Positions 32,101-44,100 of a stretch of 64,000 nucleotides of DNA are shown here, piece by piece. Both the position numbers and the translations under genes were made by a program. Source of the stretch: Emydura subglobosa (Eukaryota > Chordata > Testudines > Chelidae); assembly GCA_007922225.1 (NCBI GenBank), contig ML679956.1, positions 79,031,554 to 79,095,553 of the forward strand, in the 5' to 3' direction. Under the pieces are notes generated by a model. It was not told where the DNA came from, did not search any database, and saw only the letters and a program-made list of their open reading frames with translations. Each line of letters opens with the position of its first letter. Position 1 is the first letter of the stretch.

Positions 32101-35100
32101 CTGTTCGCGATTCTGCCGCCAGATGTTTCCGGCGTGTTTCGGTTGGATTATTCTTCACGCTGCCTGTGGAGCGTTCCTGTGCGCTGTGCGGCAGCAGCTG
32201 TGTTCCAGCCCAGAGGGGGCTGCACTGCCGTGCCGTCACGTGTTACAGCGTGCAAAGTGCTTTGTGGGAAAGGCGCGGCACGCCGGCCCGGAGGGTTAGC
32301 GTGGAGGGAGCCCTTCAGTCCAGCCCCCGGGAACTGAATCCTCCCTTGGCTCTGGGCATTGGGTGCCCAACACGTCCTGCCAGCCCTGGCCCGCGAGCCC
32401 AGTTTGCTCTGCAGGGTGCGAGGTGTGAGTGAGGGCAGAGGCTGCTGCACGGGGCGGGTGGGGCACGGGGCACAGAGTGGGGGGGACCCTGGCTCCCTGG
32501 AAGCAGGGGTGCAGCTCCTGACACTTGGGCTCTTCGCCGGTTTCCAGCTTTGAGCAGTTCTGCATCAATTACTGCAACGAGAAGCTGCAGCAGCTGTTCA
32601 TCGAGCTGATCCTGCGGCAGGAGCAGGAGGAGTATCAGCGGGAGGGCATCGAGTGGCAGCACGTGAGTGCCAGCGCCCTGCTGGGGGTGCTCCCTGCCCA
32701 GAGGGCCGTGCGGAAGGGTCCCTCCCGGCGATCCGTCCCCCAGGGCCGGGTGGGTGTGAGCTAAGCATGGCTCCTGCAGGCAGTGCCCCCGGGGCCAGGA
32801 GCGTGCGAGATGCTCCCGCCAAGGGCGCTGGGTCACAGGGGGGCCCCGTGCCCGGAGCTCTGCCCCAGGCAGCTCGCCCGCTGGAGACGTGACTCTCGCC
32901 TGCTGTGGGGCCCGTGTTCCCAGGGCTCGTCCCTGCTCTGAGCCAGTGACCTGGTCTCCTGAGGGGCCCCGGAGCTCCCCCCTCCCCCCGGGCTCAGTGG
33001 CTCCGTTGTTCATTGAGCGCCCCAGTCCGGCCGGCCCAGGGTGGGCTCCGAACCCCCTGGCCCAGGAGACGCGGCCCAGTGAGCCCTGCCCTGCCCTGCC
33101 CAGGTCGAGTACTTCAACAACCAGATCATCGTGGACCTGGTGGAGCAGCCGCACAAGGGCATCATCTCCATCCTGGACGAGGCCTGCCTGAGCGGGGGCC
33201 GGGTGACGGACGCCCTATTCCTGGAGTCCATGAACACCAGGCTGGGCAAACACCCCCACTACGCCAGCCGGAAGGTAAGAGGCCGTGGCCGCGTGGCCAC
33301 CTCCGGCCTCGGGCAGCGGGGAAGGGCTGATCCCCACCGGCTTGCAGGGGGGCAGAGTGGGGGCTGGGCTACCCATTGGGGGGAGGGAGACAGTCCCGCT
33401 GGGAGGGAGGGAGGGGGTGGAAAGGGGGAAGCTGGGCTGGAGGATCCTGGCAGGAGGGGGGCAAATTTAGCCTCCCTACAACCTTAATCCCTCCGAGCCC
33501 GTGACCCCCCCCCCCCCGCAGCCCCCAGCCGGGGCGTTCTGGGTGTGCCATCACCCTGTGGGGCTGCCCGGTGCATTGGCCCAGCCCTGGGCATGAGGGG
33601 AAAGGGTGGTGCAGGGTACGAGGAAGGGGCTGTTTCCCCAGGCCAGGGGAGGTGTACCAGAGTACCCGTACCAGAATGGGGCACTGGTCTGCACTGGGGG
33701 CACAGCCCGTGCCTGGCAGCAGTGTCCAGGGGGGCAGTAAGTACCCCCGCCCGTGCCCCCCCTGCTCAGCCCACCCTGTGTTCGCAGCTCTGCGCCACCG
33801 ACAAGTCCATGGAGTTCGGCCGGGATTTCCGCATCAAGCACTACGCTGGGGACGTCACGTGAGTCCAGGGCGACGCCCACGGGACAAAGCAAGGGGGTCC
33901 CGCCTGGCGGCGTGGCAGCCCTGTCTGGAGAGGGGCAGGGGACTCCCTGCTGACCCGGAGGGCCGATGGCTTAGCGCCAGGCTGCAGGGCTGGGAGACTG
34001 AGGGGGGAGTCCCACCGGGGCGGGGGGATAGGCTTGTTCCCTGCTCACTGGGCAGGATTTCCGGGGCCCACCCGCAGACGCCCCCGAGGGGCTGGCTTGG
34101 AAACCAGGCCCCTCTGAGGCATCTCTAGCCGTAGCCCAGACCCCAAGCTCTGGGCCTGTCTTCTCCCGTCGAAGCCAGGGGCTCCCCTTGCCCCTTCGGT
34201 GGGTTCCCCAGCCCACCAGGGCTCATGGGCAGCAAGCGCTTCCAGGTCTCTGCTGATTTTCTCCCCACGGCTCTGGGCCGCTAAAGGGCCACCCTTGGCA
34301 GGGCTTGCACCTTCCCTGGCCAGCAGGCCCCTCCATTTGCCCCTGGCTACGATCTGGGGCCAGTTCTCAGCCCCCCCCGCTGCCAGCTCTTCTCCAGGCC
34401 CTGCTGAACTTGGTCCCTCCTCTGGCCCCGCATGGTGCGCCGGGGGCAGGCTCCCCAGGGGGCCTCTCCCCTCCCTGCCCCGGGACGCGCTGGGCCTGAG
34501 GCAGAGGCGTCAAGTCCAGGGCCTGGGTGGGGAGAGCGAGCGCAGGAACGGAGCCGTGCGTGGCTGCCTGGCCGGGCCGGAGAGGCATTTCTTGGTGTGC
34601 AGTTGAACGTTGGTGGGCGAGCACCGGGCTATGAGCGTGTCTCCCTGGGACGCTGTGCTTGTGCACGTGTGAGTGTGCGATCGCACGGTGGGGGCTCTGG
34701 CAGGACAGCGTGCGTGTGTTTGGGCATGTGTGGGGGTGTGCTTTTTGCACGTGTTTGCATGGGGGGGGTAAAAGAGAGGAGGGTCTCGGGGGAATCGCTC
34801 GCCATTGCGGGGTGTCGGTGCCGTCTCCAGCCCGTGGGGAGGCCGCGGCAGGCTGCGGGGAGACCTGGGGCTCCCCTTTCTTGTCCAACTCTTCCCCAGC
34901 GCTCTGACTCTGCCTGGGCAAAGGCAATTGGCAATTGCTTATTCGACCTGGGATGCTGGAACCTGCCCGACCTGGGGTGGGAACGGCTGCCAGGACGCCG
35001 GAGTCCTCGCTGACTCTTTGCAGACCTCCCACGGGCTCCCTTAGCTTCCAGCGAGAGTTGGCACCTCTCTAGGGTGAGGACAGCCTCCACCCCCCAGGTG

Positions 35101-38100
35101 CAGCGTGGACCAAGGGGGGTTATGGTGCATGCTCAGGACGCCGAGTGTGGGGGACACTGGCCCTTTAAGCCTTAAAGGTGCCACAATAATTTTTAGTGGG
35201 GAAACCCCCATGGTTCAATGGCCACCAGCCCCTTCCTCCCCTTCAGCCTTGCACCAGCAGGATCCCAGCTGCAGCCAGTCACGGGCTGGGGGGTCAGAGA
35301 GGAGAGACAGCACCAGCCCCCCCATGGCACAGGGGAGCAGCTGGGATTGGAGCTGGCCTGGCCCTTATTGCTCTGAATTGCAGGTACTCGGTGGAGGGAT
35401 TTATCGACAAGAACAAGGACACCCTCTTCCAAGATTTCAAGCGGCTGATGTACAACAGGTGAGGGCCCCTACTGGAGGCCTGCTGCAGGCACGTGGGGCT
35501 AAGCCTCAGAGATTCAGCGAGAGCCAAAGCAAGAGAGATCCTGCGGGATCAGAGGGGCGGGGGGCCCGGTGCTGCAGAAGGGGCTCAGCCTGGCTGCCCT
35601 GGAGCCCCGCGTCCATCCCCTGCCTACCCACAGAGCAGGGACGGTGTTGGCAGCTCCCCCACCCGGGTGTCTCAACCTAGAGGGCAGGTCAGTCTCCAGA
35701 CCATCATGGGGGCACTGGAGCCAGGAATGGCCTGGACGCTTTCACACAGGCACTGGCAAGCAGCGGGCGGGCTCTGACCACAGGGGAGGGGGCTCTGGAT
35801 CCTGTTACCCGTCCTGCACCCAGGGGGCGGAGCGGAGGGATAATGGGCTTTGAACAGCCTGGGGGCGGTTGGGACCAGGATCCAACCCCGGGCTGGGTTC
35901 CCTCTGTGTGACGAGCCGCCCGTGGGAAGCCATCAATTTTGCACTGGGCGTCAGCAACCTTAGGGCGCCTCCTAACGCCGGGGCAAGGCAGCACGTTCCT
36001 CTGCGCCTGCGAGTGGCGTGTTTATTTCACCGAACTAGCTGTATCGGGGGGAGCTTTGGACCAGGGTCCGGACCCCGTGGCCCGTTTCTGTCTCTGCCTT
36101 TAACTCGCAAAGTCCTGCTTCCCCTGCATCCCTCCGGGCACCAGGGATCCCTGCTCCGGGTCCGGGCCGTGGCCCAGGAGGCTGGAGGGAATACAAGAGA
36201 GGGGGCGCAGACTCATGGCCTTGGCGCTCTCTCCCCAGCACGGACCCCGTCCTGAAGGACATGTGGCCGGAGGGCGAGGTGAGCATCACCGAGGTGACCA
36301 AGCGCCCCCTGACGGCCGCCACCCTCTTCAAGAACTCCATGGTGGCGCTGGTGGAGAACCTGGCTTCCAAGGTAACCCCCGGCTGCTCCCCCGAGGTCGT
36401 CTGCTCCTCCCCTCTGGTTGCAGCGAGCAGGGCGGGCCGGCGGCCCTGTGGGACCGAACAATCGGATACCCCGGCCGGCTGCCTGCCCATCGCCGCCTCC
36501 TCCCTGCCCCGCACCCGCGGTAGATGCTCCTCGGCCTCTAGCTGCCACCTCGGCGTGGCCTGGGAGAGCCGGTGGCTGGAGCCCAGGACGGCCTCCCCGG
36601 GGCAGGCGGGGAACTCGGCGCGTGCTCCTGGGGCCTTGGTGGCTGGGTGATGGAGGGGTGGGGCAGGGGCGAGAGAGCTGGTTGGTTCCCCCCCAACCCC
36701 TCCTGGTTCTCCCTCATCTCTGTGTCACCCTGGCATAGCCCCAGCTGGTTGGGGTCCGGGAGCATGCCATGCTTGCTCCTGCCAGAGGGGGAGCTGTTGA
36801 GTGCTAGGAGGGCCTCCCTCCTCTATGGACGGGTCCTCTACCTCCCTCCCGCCCTGGATTGGCCCACCGGCTCCCGTGGGTCATCTGATTGGCTGGCTGC
36901 TGCGTAGCGCCGCCTGGGCTTCTTAAAGGGCTAGCTCCTAAGAGGGCAGGGCTCGCCACTGGCGTGTCGCCACGTGTGGGTTCGGTTCCCGCGGGCCAGC
37001 CGGTTCTGGGTGCGAATCCTGACTCACGCAGGAGCTGATGGAGGCTCCCGCCTGCAGCGCCCTGCTGGCTCCTAGCCAGAGCCCAGCGGCAGATGGGAGC
37101 AGGGGCCTGCTGGTCCAGCTCCAGTGTGGCAGCAGCATCCTCCGGCCCACCAGCCCGCGTCGCCCTCCCCAGAACCTGCTGCCCCGGCCCCAACGTCCAC
37201 ACACACTCCATTCAATTGGCTGTGCCTGTTTTCTGTGATTGCTAGCACGTGTCTGGCTGCGCGGAGACAGGCAGGGACCCCAGCTGCCTTGGCAACAGTT
37301 GGCAGCGAATAATACGCCTGGATCATCCGGCGTTTGCTCCCATTTCTGAACAGGAACCTGTTCCCAGAAGCCGCAGTGGCTAAAATTAGCCCTTGGCAGG
37401 AAGAGACAGAGTGAGAGGCGAGGGCGGGAGCCAAGGCGAGGCATGGGGGAGGGGAGCCAGCTGTGTGTCGCTGCACCAGACAGACAGACATCGATCCACA
37501 CTGGCACACAAGGCACCCAGACAGGCCTGGGCAGAGGCAGGCAGACAGCCACACGGGCATGCACGCGTCCCTATCCAGACACGGGCATGCACGCAGAGAG
37601 ACGGGCACGGGGGGAGGCGTGCACCGATGTAAGGACATGCAGACGCATGGCCAGACAGACAGGCATAGATGGCTTCACGCAGACAGAGCTGCAGAGAGCT
37701 GCACTGCCATGGACGCAGGTCATGCACCCAGAGACAGGCACGCAAGGAGGTGTCCGTGTGCACACAAACACGCCCACTAACGCAGCCCCACACGGGCACC
37801 TAGATGCACCCAGCTAGACTGGCTGTGAGGAGGGGAGGCGGCTCGTGCTGGTGGCACGGGTGTGGGAGGAAAGCTGGCCTGGGCCGAGCCTGGCGCTGGA
37901 AAAGACGTGCCCAGCCTGGTGCTGGATCTGCTGCTCTGCACTCCCTGCTTCTCTAGCCGCTCATGAGCTCTGCCCAGGCACTTGTAGCCTCCAGAAAGAA
38001 ACGCTTTGCCGGTTGTTATTGTCAGGGGCTCATGGCCACCCAGCGCCTTGTACTGCTGTAATCCCTCAGAGCATCACAGGGACAGCTGGGAAATGGCCCC

Positions 38101-41100
38101 CCAGCTCCCAAAACCCAGCCCCTACAACTACAGGGGAATCCCCTCCCGCAGTGCAGGGCGTATGACACACAGTTGAGCCGTTCTGATCTGTCCAGCAGAG
38201 GGCAGTGGTGGCACACACACACACTGGCCAGCCCTTTACAACACAGCTCTGCCCCTGTCCCCTGTCCCCAGCGCCTTGCCCAGGGAGCGCTTACCTTCCC
38301 AGTCCTTTGCTCTGCAGCAGGCTGGGCTCTGGGCTGAGCTTCTCTGCGGAGCGGTGGGGGAATCCTCCTCCCGCTGGGTCCTTGGCCCTTCGGACTCGAT
38401 GGCCTGGGGCGTGGCTTTGCCGTTGTCTTCTCACCTTTTCCACCCACCCAGGGGCCGGCCTCCTTTTTAATGATCCGTCAGGCAGCCAGGTGACGGCCAG
38501 ACCTCTGCCTCCCAGCCTGCCCCGAGAGCCCACCGCCCTTTCCGCCCACTGGGCGCCCATGCAAACCCTAGGAGCAACCGAGACACGCGGCAGCATCGTA
38601 AAAATAACACAGAAAACCCCCGCTCTCTCGCCCCCCCCCCCCCCGCCCCTACCACGCGTGGCCCCGGGTGTGCTGAGCAGGCAGGGCCCACCAGCCTGGT
38701 TCTCCTCCCAGTCTCAGAAGTGGCCCGGCAGTGGTTTCTCGGGGCCCGAAGGGCTGACATTGCTCAGCTGGCCAGACCCCCCACCCCCGAGAGCTGCCCC
38801 ACGCACGGCCGTGGGGCAGGGGCACGTGAGCACCGCTGCCCCCTGCTGGACAGTGTGTGCGCTGCAGCACCACATCGCCCTGGGCTTGGCCGTGCTGGTT
38901 TCCCCACGCTCACCCTGCTGGGCTCCCACCTGCACCCCCGCTTCCCAGCTCCCGCTCTGCCCCAAAGGCAGCCCCCCCCCCCCCGCCCCGGCCGGGGGCC
39001 ACCGGGCTCCCCCCCTCTGTGACCCCCCCCCTTCCACCTTTCCTCCCCCCTCCCCAAGATCTCCTGCCGCCGGGTGACATGGTCCCAGCAGCAGCTGGGG
39101 GCCCCCCCCCCCCATGCACCGGGCTCTCAGCAACGCCCCCTCTCATCACAGGAGCCGTACTACGTCCGCTGCATCAAGCCCAACGACCAGAAGTCGCCGC
39201 TGCTCTTCGACGACCAGCGCTGCCGCCATCAGGTGGCCTACCTGGGCCTGCTGGAGAACGTGCGCGTCCGGCGGGCCGGCTTCGCCTACCGCCAGCCCTA
39301 CGACCGCTTCCTGCTCAGGTGCCTGCCGCCTGCCCCGCCGGCCCCATCCCGCCCTGTCCCGCCACCAGGGGCCCCTGGCTGCCCTGCCCCACCCTGTCCC
39401 TGCTGCCCCCTGCCCCGCCGGCCCCATCCCGCCCCGTCCCGCCCTGTCCCTGCTGCCCCCTGCCCCACCGGCCCCATCCCGCCCCATCCCGCCCCCGTAG
39501 CTCCCTAATGACCTCTCCTTTCCCGCCCCGTCCCGCCACCAGGGGCTCCTGGCTGCCCCTCCCCACCCTGTCCCTGCTGCCCCCTGCCCCGCCGCCCCGG
39601 TCTGACACCCCTCCGCCCCCCATGGGTCCGCGCTGCCCCTTCCCCAGAGGCCGGCCGGCCCCACCGCCCGCGCTGAGCCCGCCGTCTGTGCCTAGGTATA
39701 AGATGACCTGTGAGTACACCTGGCCCAACCACCTCATGGCGACGGACCAAGAGGCCACGCAGGCCCTCATCGACCAGCATGACTTCCAGGGCGACGTGGC
39801 CTACGGCCACACCAAGCTCTTCATCCGCACGCCCAAGACCCTCTTCTGCCTGGAGCAGGAGCGGGCCCAGCTCATCCCCATTATCGTGCTCCTGCTGCAG
39901 AAGGTGAGGGGCCACCGGGGGGCGCTGCGGAGCTGCTCTGCCTCCCCCAGGCAAAGAGATGGGAGCCCGGACTCCTGGGTTCTATCCCCTGCTCTGGGAG
40001 GGCAGCGGGGTCTAGGGGTTAGAGCTAGGGGGTGATGGGAGCCCGGACTCCTGGGTTCTGTCCTCTGCTCTGGGAGGGCGGCGGGGTCTAGGGGTTAGAT
40101 CTGGGGGGGATGGGAGCCCAGACTCCTGGGTTCTATCCCCTGCTCTGGGAGGGCAGTGGGGTCTAGGGGTTAGAGCTGAGGGGCGGATTGGAGCCAGGAC
40201 TCCTGGGTTCTATCCCTTGCTCTGGGAGGGCAGTGGGGTCTAGGGATTAGATCTGGGGGGGGATGGGAGCCCGGACTCCTGGGTTCTAGTCCCCTATTCT
40301 GGAAGGGTAGTGGGGTCTAGGGTTTAGAGTCGGGGGGGAGGGGAGGACACTGTGAGACAAGATTCCTGGGTTCTAGTCCTGGCTTTGCTGCTGACTCGCT
40401 GCCTGCGGGCAGACACTCCCCCACTCCCTGGCTCAGTTTCCCATCTCTGAAATGAGGCGATGACCCTTCCCCACTGGGCAGGGCCAAGCGCGGGTGCCTG
40501 TCAGGCTGTCTGTGGGGGGCTCTGACACGAGCAGCTCTTTGTTCAGTCCTGCCTGTGAACGGCTTTGAGATCCTCGCACGCACAGCGCTCGAGCAGGACC
40601 AAGTGCCACGGCCATTCCCAGCACCCGCGCTGTGGGGCAGGGCTTGGCGGTGACCGGAGGGGCACGGGTCCTAGAACAGGGGTGCCCACAAGCTGGGCGG
40701 GCTGCTCGGTAGTCTCTGAGGCTGCCGGGTCTCGGTCCAGGGGTGGCGTGTCCACGTCCTCAACCGTGCAGCTGGCGCCGTGCGTGGCGAACTCAGCAGG
40801 GAGGCCAGCACCAGAGTGGCAGGAAGAAGAGGCCCAAGGCCCAGTGCAGGGGGAGCCTGAGCCGCGTGCGCTCAGGAGTGAGGGGGCTTCTGTGTCCCGG
40901 GGGGGCTTTGCCACATGGGGGGGGTGAGCTGCAATTTGATCCCCCCGTGCCCCAGTGCCGCAGCCCCTGCTCTGGCGATGGCTTCGCCTGGCCCCTCGCC
41001 ACTTCGGTGGGGTCCGTTCTGCGTCAGGAGGGCATCGGGGTCCATCAGCTGCCGGGCGGTCAGTGCTCAGAGCCCGAGTGCCAGCGGCGGCAGCTGTGCC

Positions 41101-44100
41101 CCGTCCCGAGGGCGAAGTGGAGTGGGGCTTGGCACCCCAGGAAGCCCCCGCGTGCGCCGGGGGGGGGCCGTGGGAGAAGCTGATGGAAAACCGGCATTTC
41201 TGCCCCCACCCCAAATCCCGATTTCTCGGCGTTTGACCCCAGTCCAGCCCCACACCTTTGCACGATGAAAAATTCCAGAACGTTTCAGTTCGGAAACGCC
41301 AGGACGTTGGTGAGATGCGAGGAGGGCCGGAGCCCCCATGGTCATTGAGATCCCACGAAGGGACGGGCTGTCAAACCTGGTGTTCAGCCCAAACCCATCC
41401 CTTCCTGCTGTCCATCCCTCGCGCCGTCCCCTCGACGCCATCCTGCCTAAAACAACTGCTGCATCCCACCCCAGAGGTGGCTGCCCTTCGGTGGTGGGCA
41501 GGGTGATCCCCGTGTGCCTGGCTTGTAAAGGCCTCTAGGCTCCTCCGGCGGCAGAGAGGGGAGACGTGAGCGTGGGAGTGGAGATGGCCCCATGCAAGAG
41601 TCAGCGGCCCGCGGGCTTTGCTGGTGGCGGCAGGGCCCTCGGGGTGGGGCCGTGGGGGCGGCCCGCAGAGCGCTGAGCGGGCTGTGTCTCTGTCCCAGGC
41701 GTGGCGGGGGGCGCTGGCCCGCCGGCGCTGCCGGTACCTGCGTGCCATCTACACCATCATGGCCCACTACAAGCGACACAAGGTGAAGACCTACCTGCTG
41801 GAGCTGGTGCGCCGCTTCCAGGCCGTCCGCAGCATGCCGGACTACGGCAAGAGCGTGGAATGGCCCGACCCGCCGGCCGTGCTGGGGCAGTTCCAGGAGA
41901 ACAGCAAGCTGCTCTTCCGCAGGTAACGCGGGGGCGCCCTGCCCGCCCCGTCCCTCCACCCCCCGCCCCTCACCGACGGGGCTGGAAGCAGCCGTGGGGC
42001 AGCCTGGCAAGCGTCCTCCCACCGCCCCAACTCGGCCCAGGCCCCTCGCTCCTGCACCCACAGCCCCCCCGGCTACCCCAGCCGTGGGGCCCCCGCAGCT
42101 CTGCCCGTGCCCACCGGGATTAGTGCCAGGATCTACGATAAGCCGAGGGGAGCAGATGCGGCCCCCCCTGCTCGCCGCCCGCCCCGGGGCGGATGCTGTG
42201 TGTGACGCTGGCCCCCCCAGAGGCGCGGGCCCAGGGCAGCCGGGGGCGGCCGAGGAAGGGCCGGCGGGATCCCTGAGCCCCCCCCGCCCTCGCTGCAGGT
42301 GGCGCGCCAGGCAGATCGTGAAGAACATCCCGCCCTCGGACATGGCGCAGATCGAGGCCAAGGTGGCGGCCATGGAGGTGCTGCAGGGCCTGCGGAAAGA
42401 CTGGGGCTGCCAGCGCAGCTGGGGCCGGGATTACCTGTCCTCGGTGAGTCTTGGGGTCCCGGGGGGGCAGAGGGGGCTGCCCGGCGAGCCCCCCCCCCAC
42501 GGAGCCGGCTTCCCCACTGGGGCAGTGCCTGAGCGACACGGGATGGGGGGCTGGCGGGGAAGTGAGGCTGGGCTGGGGGGTGCTTCCCAGCTGGGCGGGG
42601 GGCGGGGGAGGCAGCTGCCATGNNNNNNNNNNNNNNNNNNNNNNNNNNNNNNNNNNNNNNNNNNNNNNNNNNNNNNNNNNNNNNNNNNNNNNNNNNNNNN
42701 NNNNNNNNNNNNNNNNNNNNNNCCACAGCTGCTTTCTGCTGCCAGGCTCCAGTTGCCATAGCGACAGGCTCTCCTTAAAGGCCTGTTTCTCCCTTTGTTC
42801 CCCCCCCCCACGATCATCCCTGTGCCCCCGCGCATCCCCCTCCCCTCCCCCGGCCTCTCCCCCCTCTCTCCTCCCGTGCCCGGCTGAGAAGGGCCGGCTG
42901 GGGGGTGCCCCCGTCAAAGGCAGGCTGGGAAGGGACCCTGGGAGCAGCGCGGGTGACTGCGTTCATCCCGCTGACTCCGCGCCCCGATACGGCACGGGGG
43001 GGGGTGCTGTGCCCCACAAGTGCCTGCCTAGGGCGCTGCTGTCACTGTCAGGGCGGCCTGGCTGGATTCCAGCTCCGAGGTGGCTGGATTCTGGCTCCCA
43101 TCCTGGCATCGGCTGGACACGACATTTCCCTTGATTTTTGTGCTTTTGGGGCCGTGTTACTGCGGGCTGTTAAACGGTAGCTGTGTCCCACCCCAGAGGT
43201 GGCTGCATTTTTGGTGCTGCTCCGTCTCTGTTCCCGCCCAGCCCCCTGGGTGGTGCAGCTGCCTCCTGCCTATGGCCAGGCGGAGTGCCAGCATGCAAGC
43301 CCTTCTCCTTGCCTCCCCGCTTGGTACCGCCAGGGCTGACTCTGAGCTCCAGTGTGTGTCCATTGCCGGCGCCGTGGGCAGAGTGTCGGGGGGGGGGGGA
43401 GGTTTCGCCAGTGGAGTCATGTGCCAGGCAAGCTGGCGACTGGCTCTGGTGGGGCTGGGGTGCCAGGTCTCCCCGGCGGATCAGCGTCCCCCGTTCCATT
43501 AGCTCAGCCTGGACCCAGAGCTGCCCACCCCCCATACTGCCCGCCCCGGGCGTTGACTGGCCTCTTGTTCTCCTCGGGCTCTGCAGCTTGCCAGGAGCAG
43601 GCGCCGGCTTGCTGCACCGAGCGTGCCTTTGCTGCCTTCTTCCGTTGCTGGCAGCTCTTCCCAGGCTGCGGCTCAGCCCCGCAGAGGGGACCCAGCACTC
43701 CTCTCCCGCAGGAGGATCCCAGCGTGGATCCGCCTCTCCCAGCCGGCACATGTCAGGGGAACTCAGTGGGGGAGGGCTGTGTGGCTCTGGCGGTGTTTGT
43801 GTGTGCCCGGAGGCCTGCCCGGGGGGGTCTGTGTGTTGGGTGGGTGGGTGGGTGTCTGCGTGGGTGTGCTTTGGGCAGGCAGTGTGCGTGCGTGAGTGAG
43901 TGAGAGCAGGAGTTTTGTGTGCACGTGCTGGGTGTTGTACACGTGTGCCTCTGTGTGTGTGTAGCATGTGTCTCCGGGGGAGTGTGCGAGGCATGTGCCG
44001 TGCGTCTGTGTGCACACGTGTGTGCGACTCGTGTCTGGGGGTGTGCAGGGTGTGGAGCTGGGGCTGTGCCCGGCTCCCCAAGTCCCACCCTGGTGTTGCT

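Larger units (their letters stand above)
39904..41698. other. MYO1G intron 16 (1.8 kb)
   Basis: Starts with a five-copy minisatellite (39958-40335) that leads into a MIR-like SINE (to about 40620). Copy C of the dispersed short element lies at 41447-41560. The remainder is unassigned. Confidence 0.7.

Noticed and set aside
38205..39077. 290-codon open frame on the + strand in intron 14.
   Set aside because: Proline- and serine-rich by base composition, runs through C homopolymers, and no family resemblance.
39958..40335. Regularly spaced repeats that could resemble a CRISPR array.
   Set aside because: Units are directly adjacent without unique spacers and the DNA is vertebrate; it is a minisatellite.
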